64,000 bases of DNA, from NCBI GenBank assembly GCA_034440615.1, contig JAOTOM010002286.1, positions 33,261-97,260 on the forward strand, read 5' to 3'. Under the pieces are notes generated by a model. That model saw only the letters and a list, made by a program, of their open reading frames with translations, did not search any database and was not told the origin of the DNA. Of this stretch, positions 1-12,138 are shown piece by piece (within the stretch, counting starts at the first letter, position 1; each line of letters begins with the position of its first letter). The translations under genes were made by a program, and so were the position numbers. This stretch comes from Ashinkailepas kermadecensis. Taxonomy: Eukaryota; Arthropoda; Thecostraca; Neolepadidae.

Positions 1-1269
1 CACACACCACAACTACCAAGAAATCCAAAACGCGCACCAAAACCACCCGACACTAAACAGCATCCGAACAAACAAAATCCGAACAATCCCCCCTCCCACT
101 CTTTCCCAACTCTACCTATGACGTGTAAAAAGAGAGAAAAAAGAACAAACAAAAAACAAACAAACAAACAAACGAACTAATAGGCAGGTGTATGGACGCC
201 AACACCACGGCCTAAGGAAAAAAGGAAAAAAGAAAACAGAAAAGAAAAAAACAAAGGAAAAAGAAAAAACAAACAAAAACAAACAACATAAAAACAAACA
301 GACAAAAACAAAAACAAGCAAACATACAAACAAAAGAGAGAGAAAGACAAAAAAGACTAAACAAAACTCATCGGTGTATGACATGACGTGTATTCTTGCA
401 ACGTTCACTCGAAAGGCGATGACCCTACCCCTCCCCCAACTACGCCCCGGCACCGCTCGAACCACCATCTTCAACTCATTTACCAAGACGTAAACAGCCG
501 ATATCACCTGACGGGGGCAGGCTGGTAAACTTCAACCATCATCATCATCCGTCGGCGAAAGAACCCTTTCTGACGGCCAGAGGTCCTCTCTGGCAACTAG
601 GGCCCCGAGGAGGAGGGAGAGGGAGAGGGAGAGGGAGAGGGAGAGGGGGGGGGAAAGAGAAGAGGAAAAAGGAGAGAGAGAGAACCATTATCGCACAAAC
701 GAGGAAGAGCTATACACTATCACTGCCAGGCAACAAGACCTGCCTACACAATGTTGTATAGCTCCTTTTTTTTTAATCAAAGACGTGTGTCATTTGAGGC
801 ATTTTTGATTCGTAATATACTCATAGGGTTGTGACAATGTGTGCACAATTAGCAGCTATGCAATAGAACGAGGTGGGTGGTATAATATCTTCATAATTTG
901 GAGCATTACATAGTAGTATTTCTGTTGCTTCATGTAATTCTATAAGTTAAAGCTGGAAATGGCATTAGGAGGTAAGCTGTTCTCTAGGTTCCCGATTATT
1001 ACACAATCACCAAAATTAAGCATGCTGTTTAAAGCAAAGGCTGTAAGAACCTCTAGAAACACCACAAAAGTCAGAAACTCCGCTCAGACTAGTTAAAATT
1101 AAAACCTCCAAAATTCGAGCACGACATGTAACATGTGAATTCTCCGCCACGTCAATGGGTTGATAATCACCGTGTATTACAGTGGATGTGAACAGATACT
1201 TGAAACGACAATTTGCGGCATCGACCAGCAAACCTCGAGACATGTCCTAAACAAGCAGTCAGCATGTAC
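1..1269. other. left flank, collagen intron or 3' side, no gene recognised
   Basis: Low-complexity sequence with a purine-rich stretch at about 200-360 and a GAGAGG-type run at about 610-690. The minus-strand collagen exon at 1270-1454 ends here with a donor, so this should be intron. I looked for the remaining part of the collagen C-propeptide on the minus strand and did not see it, so the last coding exons probably lie off the left edge. Confidence 0.5.
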
Positions 1270-1454
1270 CTGGAAACCTCCGCGAAGTCTGGAGAACCAG
1301 CTGGCTTCCTCTGATGCTTTCCTCCATGGAATGTTGGGCATCTTGCTCGCATGCGGGTCCGGGTAGATGCAGGTCTCCCCCAAGCTGGTGATGTTGCAGA
1401 AGACAAAGATAGCATCGTCCGGCATGCCCAAGTTCGGGTCGATCCAATACCAGC
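1270..1454 (-). CDS. fibrillar collagen exon: COLFI domain middle
   Basis: 185-nt exon. The acceptor is CACTGTCAG|GC at 1454 and the donor is TTTCCAG|GTACAT at 1270. It starts by completing the split glycine codon of the preceding exon and reads [16 protein letters not shown], then [21 protein letters not shown] and ends [10 protein letters not shown], the standard middle of the COLFI domain including two of its conserved cysteines. It ends in phase 0. Confidence 0.92.
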
Positions 1455-3470
1455 CTGACAGTGACAAGGCCCAAGTCGGTAGCGATCCAACTCGGATCAG
1501 AGGTGCGATAATCATCTTGCCATGCTTGTACCAAGAACACACAAAAAAACAGCGAATCTGAGAATTTGGTGACAAATATACGTCGGGATATATTTGTATT
1601 TTATCAAACAAATTGGGGGCGGGGAATATACTACTTTCCCCCTTTGTATCCCACATTCCTACGCTCAAACGATATCACATTATCCATCTCTAAGTAGAAC
1701 CATTGCCAACTGCATTCAACAAGAGGTGTCCATAGACCTAGGGACTTGGAAAGAGCAAAATGGCCTTAGTGCACTTCGTTATGATTCAGAAATCCTTAGC
1801 ACCCTTCGTCTTGATTCTATTCATGCAGCACAGCTTGGGTAAGTGTCAGCATTATTACTGTAGAAGAGAATATTAGGATTGCATCTCCATGTCTTGGCGT
1901 CAACTTATGCTTTCATGCATCACATATTGATGTCAATTCGCATGTAAAATATTTGGTAATCTATTCCCTGCTTCGCTTGGTGTAACACCACCAGGAAAAG
2001 CGGGACCATTTTTTACCAATGCCTTTCATTTCCAGTTGACAATATGCGGCGTAGGAAACATGGACATACATTTTAATATCCCCTCTACAGAAATAATTTT
2101 GGCGCTTCGCTGCATGGATATGCTCAACACGAAGAGCGATCAATACCTACAACCCATAGTCCTTACGTGAGTGAACTTTGACAGGGCTTAACAGCCTTTG
2201 GCAGGGCTTTCCGTTCCCGTCATGTCACGCCTAGTTCTCTGTTGGAATGTCTATCATCAACGCTGGCGAACCTGGCTAGACATACCGTCTGTAAACTGCG
2301 GGTGTCCGTAGAAGAGATCGCGGCACGTGCGCACTGGGTTGTCCTTGGTGCCGATCGGCTTCTTAATTCGTTCGATGTCTTGCCGCATCGCGTAGATGTT
2401 GCTGTACATGTCAAGTAGTTTGGAGGAGAAGCCTGGGTCGTGCTTTGCCGACTCCCTCTCCCTGAGAAAGGGAAGAGACTCGTGGTGATCGACCCCGGCG
2501 GTCGGCACACACCAGAATCTTAACCTCTTCGCCAACTCCCGTCCCTGAACCGACCCGATCCGTCCCACAACGCAGCGTTAAAACAATGCTTTATTTTTCG
2601 TTAGGTATGAGATGTCGAAATGTACAGTAGAATGTAGATATTACCCATGTCAACATGTTTAAAATATCGCTTCGGTTCTTCACGCTCAATTTTTAACCAA
2701 ATAGCGGCCTCATAAGGGTACATTTTTCGCTTGTTTTGGGAGACCCCCAATATAAGTATACCCATATCAACGATAACAATAACATAAGGTAGGATGTGAC
2801 AACTTTCCATGGCAATTTGCTGGAAATATCGTTTAGGTTTTTCAAGTTCAATTTCAAACTAATAGGGAAATCGTAGGATTTTATTACTCGCATATTTTGG
2901 GAGACACCTAATATAGGGATACCTATAATAATGATACCAATAACATTACCATAGCTCAACAAATGGTGGTGCACAGCAGACCACACCATAAGTAATATTT
3001 GTATCTGTAATTGTGCTGCGAGATGTTTGCATATCATAATCCGTAATGGTGAGGGTAAGCATAATAGTTACACATGAGATACCGTTAGAAACGAGGCGTG
3101 GAGAGTTTATAAACCAAGATCAAGGAGTATGGTGTCGATACTTCTTTGGGAAGGACGTCTATTCAGTTCTGAGGAAGTGCAATATTCCACACTATTTCAT
3201 GAATAATTTGTCACTGCCACCACACGACGTCACTTACGTCTGCCGCTTCTTCCGGACAACACCCTTGGTGGTCTGGCGCTGAAAGAGCAGCTCGGGCGGG
3301 ATGATGGGCTGCTCGCCGGGGGGTCCGGCGGGCCCGGCAGGTCCCGGCCGGCCCTGGTCGCCCTTGTTGCCGGCCGGCCCTTCACTGCCCTTCTCGCCGA
3401 CCGAACCCTCTACGCCAGGCAGACCATGCGGCCCTGTGTCGCCTTTCATTCCCGCAGCGCCAATGGGCCC
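1270..3470 (-). CDS. fibrillar collagen alpha chain, 3' part (three exons, partial gene)
   Basis: Three exons, join(1270..1454, 2286..2518, 3238..3470) on the minus strand, encode the end of a Gly-X-Y triple helix, a basic RKKR linker that looks like a C-propeptide processing site, and the first half of a fibrillar collagen C-terminal (COLFI) domain. The protein would be a secreted, trimerising extracellular-matrix collagen; the COLFI domain selects and nucleates chains and is normally cleaved off. Recognisable stretches are [17 protein letters not shown] and [16 protein letters not shown], followed by the FCN-x5-GETC cysteine motif. The phases of the junction between the two C-propeptide exons fit (G|GC). 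The last half of the domain and nearly all of the triple helix are not in the window. Family assignment is from recognised motifs; the exact clade is not assigned. Confidence 0.88.
1455..2285 (-). other. collagen intron
   Basis: Non-coding between two collagen exons. No repeat or RNA recognised. Confidence 0.7.
2286..2518 (-). CDS. fibrillar collagen exon: start of C-propeptide
   Basis: The donor is certain (ACAGACG|GTATGT at 2286, phase 1). The coding stretch includes [20 protein letters not shown], a short helical segment expected before the COLFI domain, then [19 protein letters not shown] with the first conserved cysteine. The 5' boundary is uncertain: TTAAG|A at 2518 restores the phase left by the upstream exon but has a poor pyrimidine tract. 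A better-looking CAG at about 2549 would need another phase or an extra exon. Confidence 0.8.
2519..3237 (-). other. collagen intron with internal duplication
   Basis: AT-rich. Two related segments at about 2640-2790 and 2810-2960 share a pattern (GCTTGTTTTGGGAGAC followed by CCCAATATAAGTATACC, against GCATATTTTGGGAGAC followed by CCTAATATAGGGATACC), suggesting an old tandem duplication of about 160-190 bp. No coding evidence. Confidence 0.55.
3238..3470 (-). CDS. fibrillar collagen exon: end of triple helix and linker
   Basis: 233-nt exon between acceptor GTCGGTAG|GGG at 3470 and a consensus donor AC|GTAAGTG at 3238. It reads about 17 Gly-X-Y triplets, beginning [16 protein letters not shown] and ending [12 protein letters not shown], then a non-helical tail [13 protein letters not shown] and a basic RKKRQ. 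The basic stretch resembles the furin/BMP-1 region at the helix-propeptide boundary. It starts in phase 0 and ends in phase 2. A single exon carrying the last triplets plus linker is normal for this family. Confidence 0.9.
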
Positions 3471-3899
3471 CTACCGACAACAGCGCGGCCGTGAGAGCAC
3501 GGCGTTGATGAGTGAGGAAACTTTTGAAAATATCTCGTTAGTGAATTAGTAGACGTCTCTAACGATTATGAACATGTCATTGTGACATTGGGCTTGCATA
3601 GAGACACGGTTCAGCGGAGTAGAATAAACACTGTTGCTGAAGTAGTTCGTCTCTAATTTTAACGGTTCTCCTAGGTATCATTTTCAGGCGGTCTATGGAG
3701 TATTCTGAAGTACATGAATATTGGCGACATGAAAATGCAGAACTAATTTTCAAAAAGAGAAGCATAAAGTGTGTATGAAACCACAGCCCAGCAAATCTCA
3801 CTTCAATAGGTTGCAAGGTACTAGTAAAACTGGTAAAAGAGAATGTTCAGACTCATCTAGACAGGAACAACATGTTAAGGGCAGGATCTGGGTTTTTAA

Positions 3900-4240
3900 A
3901 AGTAAGAAAGAAAAAGAAAAAAAATGTGTGTTTAAAAAAAAAAAAAAAAAAATTTACAAAAAAAAAAAATAAAAAACCCAAAGGGAAAGAAATTAGTGAA
4001 AAAGAAGGGAAAAAAAAAAATAAAAAAAAAAAAAAAAATAAAAGAAGGAAATAAAAGGGAAGGCCCCGCACGGGGGGGGGGGGGGGCCCCCCAGGAAAAC
4101 AAAAGGGCCCCCCGGAAGCCGAAGAAAGGAAAAAAAAAAAAAGAAAAAAAAAAGAAAAAGACAAGAAGAGAAAAAACGAAAAAACGAAAAAGGGAAAAAA
4201 AAGAAAAAAAAAAAAAAAAAAGAAAAAAAACAAAAAAAAA
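3900..4240. repeat. A-rich, homopolymer-laden low-complexity tract
   Basis: Dominated by runs of A with AAG/AAAAG interruptions, an approximately 16-nt G run at about 4070-4086 and C runs near 4087 and 4110. The mixture of long mononucleotide runs in one place is also what consensus errors look like, so individual bases should not be trusted. Confidence 0.8.
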
Positions 4241-4775
4241 GGAGGCCCCCAGGATTACAAAGGAGGCCCCAGGATTGAAAAGGATGGCCCAGGATTGCAA
4301 AGGAGGCCCCAGGATTGCAAAGGAGGCCCCCGGATTGCAAAGGATGCCCCAGGATTGCAAAGGAGGCCCCCATGATTACAAAGGAGGACTCCAGTATTGC
4401 AAAGGAGGCCCTCAGGATTGCAAAGGAGGACACCAGGATTGCAAAGGAGGCCTCATGATTGCAAAGGAGGCCCCCATGATTACAAAGGAGGACTCCAGGA
4501 TTGCAAAGGAGGCACCAGGATTGCAAAGGAGGCCCCCATGATTACAAAGGAGGACTCCAGGATTGCAAAGGAGACCCCATGATTGCAAAAGGAGGACTCC
4601 AGGATTGCAAAGGAGGCCCCAGGATTGCAAAGGAGGCCCCAGGATTGCAAAGGAGACCCCCATGCTTGCAAAGGAGGCCCCCAGGATTACAAAGGAGGCC
4701 CCCAGGATTGCAAAGGAGGCCCTCAGGATTGCAAAGGAGGCCCCCAGGATTGCAAAGGAGGCCCCAATACGGGAA
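4238..4775. repeat. 21-23-bp minisatellite array
   Basis: About 24 tandem units with core GGATTGCAAAGGAGGCCCC. Common variants change ATTGC to ATTAC and GGCCC to GGACTC or GACCC. Long open frames on both strands here are by-products of the period and contain no recognisable protein. Confidence 0.95.
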
Positions 4776-7330
4776 GGGAGACCTCAGAAAATGAGAGAAG
4801 GCCCTGAGACGGAAGAGAAAGCCAGTGGATATGAGATGAGGTTTCGGAGACGTAAAAGCGGTCCCCGAAACGGGTAAGGTTCCACCAAGATAGAAAAGAA
4901 TAATCCAGAAAAGTGGCAGGAAGCACCTAATTCGGAAGAGGACGATATAAGATTAGAATGAGACCCTATGATGCACGAGGAAGCCCCTAAACTAGGAGAG
5001 AATGGCCATTAGATAAGAGGGATGACTCCCAGGCGAGAAAGAAGGCTTCAAGACGGGTAAGAAGGTCCCCAGGAAATGACAAGGTAACTGAGATAGGAAA
5101 GGTTGCGTGTAATTTGGAAGAGGAGCCACCTAAGAGAGAACAGGAGTCCACCAGGAGATAAGAGGCCAACCTTAAAATGGGAAAAGATAGAATCAAAACG
5201 CGGAACAGGAGGCCCCGAAGACGTGAAAAGGAGGCCCCTAATTTGAAAAAGAAAGCCTCCAAAAGAAAAAGGAGGCCCCTGCCGGACTCGAGAGGAGTCC
5301 CTCGAGATGGAGTAGGAGGTCTCCAGGGCCGAATGAGGCCCCGACGACCGGAAGGAATTCCCAGGAAATGAGAGAAGGCCCTTAAAATGGGAGTGGTAGG
5401 TAGCAGGTATGGAAGGAGGCGAGGTTTCCAAAATTGAAGATCCCCTCAAGACGGGTAAGCTTTGCGAGGACAAAGGAGGAGGCCCACGAGGCGTGGCAGG
5501 AGGCCCCTAATTTGGCAGAGGATGCCCCTGGAACATGAGAGGAAGTCACATGCCATGTTAAAGGGGCTCCAAAGGATGTGGGAGGAGGTCCTCCAAAACG
5601 GGAGAGCAGGACCATTGAATATGGAGGAGTGTAGGACGGACGAGAACAGGTCCAAAACCGGTAAAGAAGCTCCAGGAAATGAGACGAGAACCCTAAGACG
5701 CGAGAGGAGGTCTATAATTTGCTAGAAGCATCTGAAATGGCAGGAGTCGTGCCGGGGTACTTGGAAATCACGACATGGGCCCAAAAAGATCCGGCCGGGG
5801 CCCCTGAAAATCTCGCTGAGCCTATGGGTACCAAAAATTAACGCCCGGAGTCATGAAAATCACGCTAGGGGCACGATAAGTCGTACCGTTCCCCAACAGT
5901 ATCATTTGGACACAAATGAAGCCGGGGCAACGAAAAACAATCCGGACATGGCTAATCACTCTTGGGCACCAACAATGACACCAAAAGCATCCAAAACGTA
6001 TTGGACACCCACAAAGTGTCGAGGTCGCTAGAACTCGCGCTAGGGATCCAAGCAAATGACGTCGGGACACAAAAGATTACATTGGACTAAAAAAGTCGCG
6101 TCGCAGCCTTCGAAAATCTCACTGGGGACCAAAAAAGTCGCGCCTGGACCCCAAAGGTTGGTGCTGCCCCCAAAATCAATTATCAACCGGAATGTCACTC
6201 TGCGCCCAAAAAAATCGGGTCAAAGTCCCCGCAAAACCCGTTGGGCACTGGAAAAAAACGTGTCAGGGTACCGACAAAAATCGCACCTGGAGACCGAAGA
6301 ATCGTACCAGGACCCAAAAATATCACATAAGGACCTATAGAAAACATAGAACTCCTTCGGTGGCCGCAGTGACATATCAAAGGGGCAAATGGCCCCTCCC
6401 TCCTAAGAGGGATATGCTCCCAAGAATCGAGCCGAGGCCCCCAAAAGTCGCGCTGGGACCACAAAAATTCGCGTCGGTCCACCAGAATTCGCGTAGGGGC
6501 TCAAAGTAAATACGTCGGGCCCCAGAAAACTCGCTCCGAGGCACGAAAATCTGCAACAGGAACCGCCAAGATCGCGTTGGGGTCACAGCTAAGTACAACG
6601 CGCCCCGCAAATTCGAACCGGTCCCACTAAATTTCGCGCTCGGACCCACAATTCGGTAGTACCAAAAATTTCGCGCTCGGACCCATCGGTAGTACCAAAA
6701 ATTTGGTTTGGGCATCAAAAATTAACGTCGGGGCTGCCAACAATTGGCGTCTATGGCCCCACATAGGCACCGTGTGACCCCGAAAGTCCCATCGGTATCC
6801 GAAAAATCAAGCCGGAGCCCTCCAAAATCAGGAGGGATTGCAAAAAAGTCCGGGTCAGGACAATGGTTCTGGAGCACCGAACATGTCATCAGATGCCTTG
6901 ACAAATCGCGTACGGCATCGAAAAACATACCGGAGCTCGAAGAAAATCGAGGTGAGATACAAAAACATGGTACCAGGGACTCGAAACATCATGGCGGGAT
7001 TCGGAAGTTAAAGAAAATTCAGAAGAGGTCCACAAAAATCGCGTTGAGCCCAGATAACTGGCGTTGGGTCCCGGAACCACGCGCCTGGGCGCGATAAGTC
7101 GCGCTGGGACCCAGCAAAAAACGCACCGAAGCCTCAAAATCGTACTGGGGCCCCACAAATGTGCGTCAGAAGCCCCAAATAAACACAGCGGGACCCTAAG
7201 AGCACAACGGGGACCGAAAATGCGACTGGCCCTTCAAAGCGCAGTCTCGTAAAAAGCGGCAGGGTCCGAAAACAACAACCCTAAAACGAGCAGGGGTTTC
7301 GAAAACGCGTTGGGCCTCTAACAAAAATGA
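4776..7330. repeat. decayed tandem-repeat field
   Basis: Continues from the 21-23-bp array. At about 4780-5750 diverged units carry GGAGGCCCC, ACGGG and GAGAGGA words. At about 5750-7330 the words change to CAAAAATCGCGCTGGGACC-like units about 22-30 bp apart. Identity between neighbours is low, so this looks like old repeat sequence, and the two halves may be separate families. No gene is supported here. Confidence 0.7.
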
Positions 7331-9920
7331 ATTGGAGCTTTAAGACACATCCGTAAACGAAGAAATACGAAACGGGTCCAAAGAAGTACACTCAGGCAGG
7401 GCTTCGGTTCGGTAGCCAACCTGGAAGCATGTTTAATCAAAGATATGAGGTGCATCAAAGCTCAGCGGGTATCCGCATTTCTCCACCATAAAATATGGTA
7501 AGAAGGGAACTAATGATCGAATTTAATTAATCGAATTTTCGCAGCTAACGCCCATACGAAGCATTTTATCACGTCAGATATGGCGCAAGTTTATCATGTG
7601 GCAGCAATTAACAAAGCGTAGGAGGCCCAGCAGAATCCGTAGCATCGCACGAAGTGTGGCGAATGCGCCGAATGCGCAAGATGGGTGTGCACGTGCACTA
7701 ACGTTGGCGTCGTGGCGACCGGGCACTATGAACTAGAATGTCTGAAATTGGAAAACTTTACATTTTAAAGTGATTTGTGCAGGTGTAATTTCAGCAGTGC
7801 GAGGTGACTTATCAAGGAATACCAAAATAATACATTTGAACAGGTTGTGGGAGCTAGGGTTGAAATCCGACGAATCAGAAACGATAGTGGTAGATCAGGC
7901 CCCTCCACAGGATAATTCAGTTGATCACTAATTATTTTATTTAAAAAGTTCCCCTTTGACAAAATAGTGGTCGAAATCGGAAGACTTTATTCAGTAGTTG
8001 GACCCCCTCCAAATACGTTTGCCCCCTCCTCTTGACGCAAATATAGGTGCGTTACTAGTCTCCCAATAAATTTCAGAAACTTACGCCCATGGAGCAAAGC
8101 CAACATTGCGGTGGTAAATTTTCCCTCACAAGCATACAAAACAACACCGATGCCCTATATTAAATGGGAGGAATGATGTTTTAAAATGTATGTTCTTCCT
8201 ACAAAGTTGTCTTCTGTGATTACAGCCTGCATGATTAGAGCTTCCCAGCTTCAATACCTTCTCAACGACATAATTTACAAAACGGTACAGCACAGCGATA
8301 ACCATGGGCGTGACGGCGTGGAATTAGAAGATTTTGCATTATTTATGCATTGTCATTGTTACATTGTTGCATTGCCATTGATGCATGGTTGTTCAATGCT
8401 TGTTCTTGCCGTGAATTTATTCGCGGAGTATTTATTATTTTAGCTTCTGTGCCAAGTGCCTTGCAGCCAGCACCAAATGTTATGAAAAAAATTAATAAAT
8501 CCCTAAGATGACGATCAGAAAACCAATTCAATCCACTTCTCGTTGTCACCTTCGCGAAATTGTTGTCCTGGGACTGAGAAATGATCGTTTAAGTTTGTTT
8601 ATGAGATCAAGCTAGTGGGAATGACTAACAGTAGTGATGAACCTAGCTATATTCAGTTAAACTTGGTGAACAAAGAAGTGGGTTGATCAATGGGAGATAT
8701 CTTTAAGATATGCTCAGCACGAGCTCCACCAGCTCGCTACAATCTAGAGGCCAGCGGGAAGATTCTTCTCGTCGATAAAGCATAAGATATTGGTTTGTTT
8801 TGGCACTGACGTATTTATCTACATTTGCTTATTTATACCCTGGTATGGCTCGGTTCTCAGCGAAAAAAAAGATTCTTGCTATTGCGCTTTGCGTAAATTA
8901 TATACCATGCCAAGAACAAACAAGACATCAATATGAAATCATGTTCCCATTCGGGAACCATACTAAGAGCCTAAAAAGCAAGAGGAGGCCCTAACACAGT
9001 GGAGGCCCCTTTTCGGGGAGCAGGAGGCCCCCTATCAACATTGCCCCCCCCCCCTGGAAGAATTTCGTGGCGACGCCACTGCCCTGGAGGCAGAGGGGGA
9101 ATCAGCTCGACACACATGGAGGCAGAGGGGCTCAGCCCGACATTCGGCTCGACACTTCCTCGAGACAGAGGGCGATTCGGCCCGAGAACGACGCCGTGAT
9201 GTATATACATACGTGCATGCCTGTTGCCAGTCAGTTAGCTGGCTCCGCCAGTCAGCCAGTCGGTATTAATACTACAGTCAGCTGTCTTACGCCGCCGCCG
9301 CCGCCGCCCGCCCGCCCGCCTGGCTCCAGATGGTGATTGGGTAGACACATACGTCATACACGCATAACATTCGCTGACTGGCACCGGCGTGTTTACTAAT
9401 CAGACTTCAGCTCGAAGTAAGTGTTGCCAATGACACGTAGCTGCGCCCTCGCCTGCCACGCTCTGGGTTCAATCAGAATCATTGTTGCCAACATTGAAGG
9501 TGGGTAAGACACGAAACCGTCATGCATTTGCATCAGTAACTCGAGCACATGAATAGTGACGTTTGTATCATAGGCGGAGGAGCGGCCCAAACATTGGTTG
9601 GAGGGGGGGGGGGGGGGGGAGCAAACGGAATAACGGAAACGGCTAATTATTTCCAATCAACATGTGATTAATGGTAAAGAACGCCGAAAATTGCAGGGGG
9701 CATGGCCCCTGGTACATGCGAATGGGAGCTGGAAGGCCAGTGTGTCATGACCTCTACTTTTATCGAATCTTAGCCAGTAACCCTTTGGCGTTAACGGGGA
9801 AATAATTGGTCTAGAATTCGCTCTGCACCACTCCCCACTTTTATGCCGCTCCTACGCTCATGCCACGTCCCCCTGTTCTTACACCCATGGTTGGTATACA
9901 TATTTGGTGATACTGATCAA
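7331..9920. other. intergenic, no gene recognised
   Basis: No convincing exon. About 8975-9200 holds short repeated GGAGGC(A)GAGGGG words. A CCG/CCGCC run lies at 9293-9322 and a G run at about 9602-9620. Fragments of triple-helical collagen were sought and not found. Confidence 0.5.
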
Positions 9921-9924
9921 GGAT

Positions 9925-10218
9925 GTAGTCTGCAGAAAGGTACAGTTAGGGCGATGCTTTCAGTCTGCAGAAAGGTACAGTTAGGGTGATGCTGCAGTCT
10001 GCAGAAAGGTACAGTTAGGCTGATGCTGCAGTCTGCAGAAAGGTACAGTCAAGGTGATTATGCATATGGCTGTAGTCTGCAGAAAGGTACAGTAAAGTGA
10101 TGATGCATATGGGTGTAGTTTGCAGAAAGGCACAGCTAAGGTGATGATGCATAAGTATGTAGTCTGCAAAAAAGTACCAATAAGGTGATAATGTATATGG
10201 ATGTAGTCTGCAGAAAGG
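9925..10218. repeat. minisatellite, core CTGCAGAAAGGTACAG
   Basis: Seven or so units with core GTCTGCAGAAAGGTACAGT, spaced about 34 bp at the left and about 46-48 bp at the right, where units gain a TGATGATGCATATGG segment. Non-coding. Confidence 0.9.
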
Positions 10219-10609
10219 CGATCCTCTCCCCATGGCCACCGACTATACCAGATAAGGATGGGGGCTTAAGGTGTTTTTTTTTCTCGAATCAATCAGAACT
10301 CAGAGCAGAGCAGGCGTCTAAACCACCACAGTAAATTAAGGAGTGCACACCACAGCAAGCTTAGCTGCTACCTACCTTAATAAGACCTTCAACTTGACCA
10401 TAACTCCCCCCACATTTACAGGAGCGGAACCAGGAGGGGCAACGAGGCTACGACTTCAGAGATGGCCAGATTCAGGAGAGCAGCTGCCTGCATATTTTTT
10501 AAATTGAAGTAAGAGAAACATTGAATTGAGACGATCCTGTTTTAAGCTCATTCTCGCTCCGTTACCAACCCAAGGAGTTTTTTGGCATGAGCTACCACTT
10601 CTTGGTTCG

Positions 10610-10780
10610 ACCTGAGCGCTCCATCGTTTCCCAATCGTTTGCCCTCTCCCAGATAGTGGGCTGGGGCCGCCTTCGTTCCCCAATCGTCCGCCCTCTCTCA
10701 GATAGTGGACTGGAGTCGCCTTCTTTTCCCATTATTTGCCCTCTCCCATATAGTGGACTGGGCCGCCTTCGTTCGTCTAC
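10610..10780. repeat. short tandem repeat, about 48-bp unit
   Basis: Three to four units of about 47-50 bp containing CCCTCTCCCAGATAGTGG and GGCCGCCTTCGTTCC. Confidence 0.85.
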
Positions 10781-11124
10781 AGCACCAAATTAGGTCATAA
10801 ATTTCGGGGCCTCCATCCATTATCCGGTGTAATTTACCTGTACGCCGAAGGCAAGAACCTCAAGGAAGTTTTACGTATCCCTCGTGCGACTTTCAGTAAA
10901 AGTCAATGCAACGTTTTGACCAATTCACTAGGAATGAATTTCAGACGCCATTACTGAGGATAGCAACCCCTTGCATAAAGAGTATGGTCGCTAGCAGGAC
11001 ACCAGTCACAGACAGCGAACTGCTACCGTACCAGTGCTGACACCATTCCCGTCGCAGGCGCCAGCTGAATCAACAGCACGATACCAAACGAAATCGATAC
11101 ACTCCGACCTCTCGGACAACTTAC

Positions 11125-11341
11125 CCGCCGGCCGGCCGCATACAACACACAGCCGCGACAACTTCGACAGCCGCTTCAAGGTCACCTTGAGCGCCTTCTG
11201 CGTCTTTGTCTGCACTTGCGCGTCGGCACCTTTGTAGTCGGCGAACGCACGTGCCGGTGTGAGCAGGGCACCGTCGGGCGCCAGCAGACGGCCGTACTTG
11301 CGACAAAACTCGGCCGGCGGGTACTCGCCGGCCGCCGCCAT
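11125..11341 (-). CDS. first coding exon of an unrecognised protein
   Basis: ATG at 11341 in a good context (GAGGCGAACATGG) opens a 72-codon frame beginning MAAAGEYPPAEFCRKYGRLL and rich in Lys/Arg near its end (KTQKALKVTLKRLSKLSR). It runs into a consensus donor CGG|GTAAGTT at 11124. An alternative earlier donor CTCAAG|GTGACC exists at about 11180. GC-rich third positions match the nearby condensin exons. The downstream exons, which should lie between here and the collagen gene, were not found. I do not recognise the family. It could be an exon of a real small gene or a chance GC-rich frame. Confidence 0.4.
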
Positions 11342-11610
11342 GTTCGCCTCTGAGCCGACGACGGCCGAGTTGGACGTAGTGCGACTGCGTCGTCGTCGAG
11401 TATAAATAACGCCTGCGCGCGCCCGACCCACGCGCCGCATGGTGGGTGGAACGTCCGAGAGACGGAACAGTCGAACGGCACAGGGCGCCATGGGCGATCT
11501 CACGGCTCACGAGACGACTGGTGATCCCGTTGTGACCACCATTGGCAATTATGTGTTGTAGGTGTGTGCTGCGGTGCTACGATGGAATAAGACAGTCTGA
11601 TGTTGAGGTA

Positions 11611-11611
<1 letters not shown>

Positions 11612-11668
<57 letters not shown>

Positions 11669-11692
11669 TATATATACACATATATATACATA
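11612..11692. repeat. (TA)n microsatellite
   Basis: About 80 bp of TA with GCATA and CACA interruptions at the right end. Confidence 0.97.
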
Positions 11693-12052
11693 TAAGGAGG
11701 CCGTGGCGCGCCTGCCTCCGCCCGTGCCCGGCGGTGCGCGGCGTGATGACCGGGCTCACGCACGAGGAGCAGCAGCGGCGTAGGCGGGCGCCACGTGTTG
11801 TGCGCGCGTGCTGCTGCTGAGTATGCCTCTGCGGCGGCGCGCCCGGGGCCATCCGGTGGTGGCCTCGGGTCGCCTTGGTGGAGGAGCCGGGGTCGGGCCC
11901 GGGACGCGATGGCGCGAGGTTGTGGGTGCGGCGCGCTATCCGGCCGTGACCGAGCCGAATACCGATGGAGATTGTTCCTCAAATACAGGAACTGAAGCCA
12001 GGAGACTTGGGTTCGCAAGCTAGCAGTGAAACGTAGCCTACGCTACGGAGCC
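11693..12052. other. GC-rich island between two TA runs, no gene assigned
   Basis: About 360 bp with many CpG, embedded between two (TA)n microsatellites. Open frames exist on both strands, but no domain or splice pattern supports one of them. Confidence 0.5.
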
Positions 12053-12054
12053 TG

Positions 12055-12136
<82 letters not shown>
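12053..12136. repeat. (TA)n microsatellite
   Basis: An almost pure TA run of about 80 bp. Confidence 0.98.

Positions 12137-12138
<2 letters not shown>

Noticed and set aside
188..493. Lys/Thr-rich 101-codon frame and its Phe/Leu-rich antisense
   Set aside because: Low-complexity translation of an A-rich tract.
3996..4877. Frames of 80-180 codons with CNPGASFAIL or QRRPPGLQ repeats
   Set aside because: Translations of the 21-23-bp array and of A-rich sequence.
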